The notes under the pieces: model-generated
The model's input: the letters and a program-made list of their open reading frames with translations, nothing else
Told to the model about the DNA's origin: nothing
Databases searched by the model: none
Source: Thalassovita aquimarina
GTDB taxonomy: Bacteria; Pseudomonadota; Alphaproteobacteria; Rhodobacterales; Rhodobacteraceae
Length of the DNA stretch: 64,000 nucleotides
Direction: 5' to 3'
Assembly: GCF_018219815.1 (NCBI RefSeq)
Contig: NZ_JADMKU010000001.1
Coordinates: forward strand, 1-64,000
Part shown: positions 59,534 to 64,000 of the stretch, piece by piece
Layout of the letters: the number at the start of each line of letters is the position of its first letter
Numbering within the stretch: position 1 is the first letter of the stretch
Position numbers and translations under genes: made by a program

Positions 59534-61000
59534 TTATTCGGCCGCCTTCAGCTGGAAACCCTTTGCGATCATGTCGCGCGGAGTGACGGGGTATTCGCCG
59601 CTGAAGCAGGCGTCGCAATATTGCGGGCAGGATTTTTCCCGGCCCGCGGCTTCGCCCACCGCGCGGTACAGACCGTCCAGCGAGATGAATTTCAGGCTGT
59701 CCACCGACAGGTGTTCGCACATCTCTTCCTCGGTCATCGTCGCCGCCAGCAGCTTTTCGCGCTGCGGCGTGTCGACGCCGTAGAAACATGGCCAGGCGGT
59801 CGGCGGCGATGCGATGCGGAAATGCACCTCGGCCGCGCCGGCATCGAGGATCATCTCCTTGATCTTGCGCGAGGTGGTGCCGCGTACCACCGAGTCGTCG
59901 ACCAGAATCACCCGCTTGCCGCGGATCAGTGCGCGATTGACGTTCAGCTTCAGCCGCACGCCCATGTTGCGGATCTGTTCGGTCGGCTCAATAAAGGTCC
60001 GGCCCATGTACTGGTTGCGGATGATGCCCATGCCGAAGGGGATGCCGCTTTCATGCGCGAACCCGATCGCCGCCGGGGTGCCTGAATCGGGCACCGGGCA
60101 GACCAGGTCGGCCTCGACCGGCGTTTCGCGGGCCAGTTCGACGCCGATCTGGCGGCGGGTTTCATAGACCGACCGGCCGCCGATGATCGAATCGGGACGC
60201 GAGAAATAGACATGTTCGAAGATGCAGAATTTCGACGGCTGCTTGCGGAATGGGAAATGGCTTTGCACCCCGTCGTCATCGGTGATCACCACCATTTCGC
60301 CCGGTTCGATTTCGCGCACCAGTTCGGCGCCGATGATGTCGAGGGCGCAGGTTTCCGAACTCAGGCACCAACCGTCGCCGATTTTTCCCAGCACCAGCGG
60401 CCGCACGCCCATCGGGTCGCGCACGCCGATCAGCTTGGTGCGGGTCATCGCGACCACCGAAAAGGCGCCCTCGACCCGGCGCAGGGCGTCTTCCATACGC
60501 TCGGGGATGTTGCGTTGCAGCGAGCGGGCCATCAGGTGAATGATGCATTCGCTGTCGCTCGAGCTTTGGAAGATCGATCCGCGCTCGATCAGTTCGCGGC
60601 GCAGAGCGTCGGCATTGGTGATGTTGCCGTTATGGGCAATCGCCGCGCCGCCCATGGCGAATTCGCCGAAGAACGGTTGCACGTCGCGGATCGCGGCGCC
60701 TTTCGACCCGGCGGTGGAATAGCGCACATGGCCGATGGCAAGCGGCCCCGGCAGGGTCTGCATCAGCGATTGAGAGGTGAAATTGTCGCGCACGTAGCCG
60801 AACCGGCGGGCGCTGTTGAAACCATCTACGGGGTGATGGCTGACGATGCCGCCGGCTTCCTGACCGCGGTGTTGCAGCGCGTGCAGGCCTAGGGCAACGA
60901 AATTGGCGGCATCGGCGACACCGATGACACCGAATACACCGCACTCCTCCTTCAGCTTGTCATCGTCGAAGGGGTGGGCGGGGGGCATATGTTTGGACAA
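59534..61000 (-). CDS. purF: amidophosphoribosyltransferase
   Basis: A 488-aa enzyme for the first committed step of purine synthesis. A short propeptide precedes the N-terminal nucleophile Cys in EECGVFGVIGVADAANFVAL, near residue 20. The glutaminase domain contains RFGYVRDNFT and GHVRYSTAGSKGA. The phosphoribosyltransferase domain has RVILVDDSVVRGTTSRKIKE with the PRPP loop. The length is standard. Confidence 0.95.
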   Translation of the reverse strand: MSKHMPPAHPFDDDKLKEECGVFGVIGVADAANFVALGLHALQHRGQEAGGIVSHHPVDGFNSARRFGYVRDNFTSQSLMQTLPGPLAIGHVRYSTAGSKGAAIRDVQPFFGEFAMGGAAIAHNGNITNADALRRELIERGSIFQSSSDSECIIHLMARSLQRNIPERMEDALRRVEGAFSVVAMTRTKLIGVRDPMGVRPLVLGKIGDGWCLSSETCALDIIGAELVREIEPGEMVVITDDDGVQSHFPFRKQPSKFCIFEHVYFSRPDSIIGGRSVYETRRQIGVELARETPVEADLVCPVPDSGTPAAIGFAHESGIPFGMGIIRNQYMGRTFIEPTEQIRNMGVRLKLNVNRALIRGKRVILVDDSVVRGTTSRKIKEMILDAGAAEVHFRIASPPTAWPCFYGVDTPQREKLLAATMTEEEMCEHLSVDSLKFISLDGLYRAVGEAAGREKSCPQYCDACFSGEYPVTPRDMIAKGFQLKAAE

Positions 61001-61130
61001 GGGTGAGCTCCGAATCCTCGTGGCAGCTTGAAGCCCCTCATAAGGGGTCGCGCCCAGTATGTCACGAAAGGATCATAATTCGAAGTGTCGCAGGGGGCGA
61101 AGCTTCACGCCTGCAAGATTTTATGCGTCC

Positions 61131-62345
61131 CTAGGCAGACAGGAACGCATCGACGGCATCCATCATGCGGGCAAAGGCCGGTTCCCCGGGCAACAGAATG
61201 TGGTTTGGCGAGTCGAGTGGCAACATCTCGCTGTCGGGCAGGTGGCGGGCCAGCAGGCGCGCCTGTGAAAACGGGTGCAGAGAATCGCGCAGCGAATGGA
61301 CGATCAGCACCGGGCAGGGCACCCGTTCCAGCAGGTCCGTCACGTCGTACTTCGCAATTACCTCGCGGATGTGAACGGCACGTTCGGCGTCAGTCGAGTT
61401 CTGCTGCATCTGTATCAATTCGTGCAATTCGACGTCACTGGCGCCGGGGGCGAACATCGATGTGAGGGCATGCATGAAGCCGCTGTCAGCCTGACCCCAA
61501 CCGTTGCGGATCATCTGTTCCATGGCTTCGGCCATGGCAGCATCCTTGCCACCGTCGCGCACCGATGCGCCTTGGGCGTAGCCGCCACAGCTGACGATGC
61601 GCGTTACCCTATCGGGGTGGCGAACAGCTACCGCAAGGGACACGGCGACGCTATTCGATGCCGCGAAGATCGAAAAAGTTTCAAGCCCGGCTGCATCGGC
61701 CACCGCAAGCATGTCCTCTGCGAATGCATCAAGGTTGAACGGTCCGCAATCCGGGTCTGACATGCCGGTGCCGCGCAGGTCGTAGCGAACCAGCCGCCGC
61801 CGCGCTCCAAGGCGGTGCAGCCAGGGGCCCCAGATCTGGCTCGACCGGTCGAGATCGAGATGTGTCAGCCAATGGCCCGCCCGAATTAGCGGCGGCCCGT
61901 CGCCCTCCGAGGCCCAGGCAAGCGTCGAGCCGTCCCGCGATGTCGCGTAGCGGACTTTGAACGACGGCTGCTGCACAGGGGAGGACACCGATCTGTCGCC
62001 CCCGGCGCGCAGGGCCGTCGCGCCTTGATTGTTGTCCTCTGTATGAACGGAGGACGCCATCTGAAAGCCGACGCGAGGCACGGTGCGGATCACGGATTGC
62101 GCCTTGCCGGTATCGCCCACGGCGGCGCGCGCTGCACTGATCCGGGCACTGATCGTGGCTTCGGATACGATACGGCCGCGCCACACTGCGTCGATCAGAT
62201 TTTCCCGCGTAACGACCTCTCCGGACGCGCGCAACAGGCACAGAAGCAGGTCGAATACTTGTGGCTCGACGTGAATATTCTGCCCGTTCCGGGTCAATCT
62301 GTGCCTATCAGCGTCGAGGCAGCAGTCCTGAAAATGATAGCGCAT
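61131..62345 (-). CDS. fusion of an OmpR-type winged helix and an alpha/beta hydrolase
   Basis: A 404-aa protein. Residues 1-100 are a CadC/OmpR-type winged helix (HVEPQVFDLLLCLLRASGEV, then SVIRTVPRVGFQM). There is no transmembrane helix. Residues 130-400 form an alpha/beta hydrolase (RRLVRYDLRGTGMSDPDCGP, HSLRDSLHPFSQARLLARHL, a late PNHILLPGEPA with His). The nucleophile elbow reads FAASNSVAVSLAVAVRHPDR, with Ser but without the flanking Gly pair of GxSxG. It may be a one-component sensor whose hydrolase part binds a ligand. Confidence 0.85.
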   Translation of the reverse strand: MRYHFQDCCLDADRHRLTRNGQNIHVEPQVFDLLLCLLRASGEVVTRENLIDAVWRGRIVSEATISARISAARAAVGDTGKAQSVIRTVPRVGFQMASSVHTEDNNQGATALRAGGDRSVSSPVQQPSFKVRYATSRDGSTLAWASEGDGPPLIRAGHWLTHLDLDRSSQIWGPWLHRLGARRRLVRYDLRGTGMSDPDCGPFNLDAFAEDMLAVADAAGLETFSIFAASNSVAVSLAVAVRHPDRVTRIVSCGGYAQGASVRDGGKDAAMAEAMEQMIRNGWGQADSGFMHALTSMFAPGASDVELHELIQMQQNSTDAERAVHIREVIAKYDVTDLLERVPCPVLIVHSLRDSLHPFSQARLLARHLPDSEMLPLDSPNHILLPGEPAFARMMDAVDAFLSA

Positions 62346-62496
62346 GGGACAATACTACTTAAAAATTCGTTAACCCTTCTAGATTTCTTCGCGACCGGTA
62401 AAAAATCAAGAAAAAGACAGCGGTTTCTCAAGGCGGTCTTCAAGCGCTTTCACGCAAAGCGTGGTGTCCTGCTGGAAGACAATAGGGAGACCTCTC

Positions 62497-62682
62497 ATGA
62501 CCCGCCTTGACGAAGATATCCGCCTGCACCGCGATGGTTCGATCGACTATGCTTATTACCTTCAGCGTGGTCGCGTCATGCGCAGTGAACAAGCGCATCG
62601 CTTATTCAGGAAGGCAACCGTACCGGCGCCGCGCTGGTCCCTCCGGGACTTGTGGGCCGTTTTTCCACGTTTCGCGTCCTGA
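62497..62682 (+). CDS. 61-aa small protein
   Basis: A small basic protein: TRLDEDIRLHRDGSIDYAYY, then LQRGRVMRSEQAHRLFRKAT and a C-terminal aromatic stretch (RWSLRDLWAVF). The DGSIDYxYY and RSEQxHR pattern is common among small Rhodobacterales proteins of the DUF1127-like type, though I am not sure of the family. AGGGAG eight bases before the ATG at 62497 supports the start. An imperfect 11-bp hairpin at 62707-62753 lies after its stop. Function unknown. Confidence 0.6.
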   Translation: MTRLDEDIRLHRDGSIDYAYYLQRGRVMRSEQAHRLFRKATVPAPRWSLRDLWAVFPRFAS

Positions 62683-62706
62683 CCCTTTGTGGCCGGGCGT
62701 GTTCTG

Positions 62707-62753
62707 ACCGGGTGCCGAAACATCCACGGCCGGGGGTGTCTGCGGTGCCCGGT
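62707..62753 (+). terminator. possible long-loop hairpin after the 61-aa gene
   Basis: ACCGGGTGCCG (62707-62717) pairs with CGGTGCCCGGT (62743-62753) with two G-U pairs, followed by CTCTT. The loop is 25 bases, so it may instead be an RNA element of the leader of the next gene. Confidence 0.35.
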
Positions 62754-62856
62754 CTCTTGGTGCGGGGCTGAACCCGGTCCTTTGCCAAGGTGGGATATTA
62801 ACACCGTCACCGTCAATCGCTAAGCTGCGCGGGGATAGGCGATTGGAAGACGGTGC

Positions 62857-64000
62857 ATGCAAGCTGAATCGGTACAGGCGCTTGGCGGGCTCGGATTGTT
62901 CCTGGTGGGTATGCACATGCTGACCGAGGGGCTGCGCGGGCTGGCGGGCGAAAGGCTGCGCAGCATCCTGCAAAAATCGACCGACACGCCGCTCAAGGGG
63001 GCGACCGCCGGTGCGCTGACTACGGCGATGGTGCAGTCGTCCAGCGCCACCACGGTGGCGACAGTCGGTTTCGTGGCGGCCGGGCTGATGACGTTTCAGC
63101 AGGCTCTGGGGGTCGTTTTCGGGGCCAATATCGGCACCACCATCACCGGCTGGCTGGTCGCCATCGTCGGGTTCAAGCTCGATCTCGGGCTGGTCCTGAT
63201 GCCGGTCGTCCTGGGCGGGGCGCTGCTGCAGCTGTTTGCGCCCAACCCGTGGAAACAGGCCGGATGGGCGTTGGCGGGATTCGGGGTTCTTTTCATCGGC
63301 ATCGATGCGCTGAAAGACGGCATGGTCGCCTTCCGCGGCATCGTCACCCCCGACAGTTTCCCGGCCGACACGCTGGCCGGCCGGTTGAAACTGGTGGTTC
63401 TGGGCGCAGTGCTGACCGTCATCACCCAATCGTCGAGCGCCGGTGTCGCCAGTGCGCTGGCGGCGCTGGCGGTGGGCGCGATCACCTTTCCGCAGGCGGC
63501 CGCGCTGGTCATCGGGATGAATGTCGGCACCACCTTCACCGCCATGATCGCCACGCTGGGCGGCGGGACGGCGAGCCGCCGTACCGGGGTCAGCCACCTG
63601 ATCTTCAACCTGCTGACCGGCTGCATGGCCTTTGCTCTGCTCTGGCCGATCGGCTGGGCCATGCAGCGCCCTTGGGGCGTCGCGATGGCCGCCGATCCGC
63701 AGATGGCGCTGGTGGCGTTCCACACGTTTTTCAACTTCCTCGGCGTGGCGGCGGTGCTGGGTGTCACGTCGCAATTTTCCCGGCTGATCATCTGGATCGT
63801 GCCGGATCGCGGTACGCCGATGACGCGCAATCTGGGCCGGCAACTGCTGACCGATCCGGCCGCCGCACTGGATGCGGCCAATGCCGCGACGCACCGGATC
63901 ACGGCCGAGCTTATGACCCATCTTGGTCGCAATCTGAAACAGCCGGGCGTCGAAATCAGATCAGATGTTCTGACAGAAATCAGCGCGGCGACTCGCGAGG
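62857..64000 (+). CDS. Na/Pi cotransporter family protein (cut by window end)
   Basis: The frame stays open from the ATG at 62857 to the window end, giving about 381 residues with no stop. The two repeats of the NptA/NaPi-II signature are both present: VQSSSATTVATVGFVAAGLM near residue 58 and TQSSSAGVASALAALAVGAI near residue 190. Each is followed by an NxGTT-type segment (GANIGTTITGW and GMNVGTTFTAM). The part after residue 340 looks like the start of a cytoplasmic PhoU-like tail. GGAAG upstream fits a ribosome binding site. It probably carries phosphate across the inner membrane. Confidence 0.9.
   Translation, partial: MQAESVQALGGLGLFLVGMHMLTEGLRGLAGERLRSILQKSTDTPLKGATAGALTTAMVQSSSATTVATVGFVAAGLMTFQQALGVVFGANIGTTITGWLVAIVGFKLDLGLVLMPVVLGGALLQLFAPNPWKQAGWALAGFGVLFIGIDALKDGMVAFRGIVTPDSFPADTLAGRLKLVVLGAVLTVITQSSSAGVASALAALAVGAITFPQAAALVIGMNVGTTFTAMIATLGGGTASRRTGVSHLIFNLLTGCMAFALLWPIGWAMQRPWGVAMAADPQMALVAFHTFFNFLGVAAVLGVTSQFSRLIIWIVPDRGTPMTRNLGRQLLTDPAAALDAANAATHRITAELMTHLGRNLKQPGVEIRSDVLTEISAATRE

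Overview
The window looks like a chromosomal segment of a marine-type alphaproteobacterium of the order Rhodobacterales (Roseobacter/Rhodobacter group). The reasons are high G+C with strong GC-ending codon use, tightly overlapping operons, and typical Rhodobacterales genes: a DUF6494/Mrp block, a Hint-domain protein, birA-coaX-rnj, TatABC, and DUF3305/DUF3306 beside a formate dehydrogenase. No tRNA, rRNA, insertion sequence, prophage or CRISPR array was seen.

0-8.3 kb: the start of a hydroxypyruvate-isomerase-like gene and a LysR regulator (minus) face an operon encoding an indolepyruvate:acceptor oxidoreductase (IorA, IorB), a hotdog acyl-CoA thioesterase and a three-part TRAP transporter. 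Together they could import an aromatic or branched 2-oxo acid, decarboxylate it to the acyl-CoA and hydrolyse that to the free acid.

8.3-36.5 kb: a large formate/molybdenum-tungsten island. One long minus-strand operon runs DUF3305-DUF3306-TorD chaperone-small Tat protein-FdhA-FdhB-FdhC-41-aa membrane peptide-NtrC-type response regulator-sensor kinase and encodes a membrane-bound, Tat-exported formate dehydrogenase. Divergent to it is a four-cluster ferredoxin with HdrA-like features. Next come a secreted protein joining a degenerate TupA-like binding domain to a c-type cytochrome, a DUF6494-Mrp-DUF4444-DUF6505 operon, a tungstate ABC transporter (TupBCA), DUF2478, FdhD, MobA, MobB, an N-terminally extended MoeA and a TusA-like protein. 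A second, soluble NAD-linked formate dehydrogenase (fused FdsG-FdsB, then FdsA) closes the island. The control regions of the membrane FDH operon and of the tungstate transporter share a palindrome, GGACAATTTGTCC. Each region has two copies spaced close to whole helical turns, which suggests one regulon.

36.7-46 kb: birA, coaX and RNase J (plus), then a minus-strand block with a DUF815 ATPase, TatC, TatB, TatA, an ABC ATPase, an arsenite methyltransferase and an atypical SDR.

46-64 kb: Hint-domain protein, universal stress protein, release factor 3, a Cys-motif protein, two tandem glycosyltransferases and a DEAD-box helicase (plus). Then a minus-strand run of a LysM/M23 lipoprotein, Pcm, SurE, an SDR, a DUF2199 protein, a small hypothetical, PurF and a winged-helix/alpha-beta-hydrolase fusion. 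Last are a 61-aa small protein and a Na/Pi cotransporter cut by the window end.

Everything here is by-eye reading of the sequence. Family names rest on recognised motifs and no database search was made.
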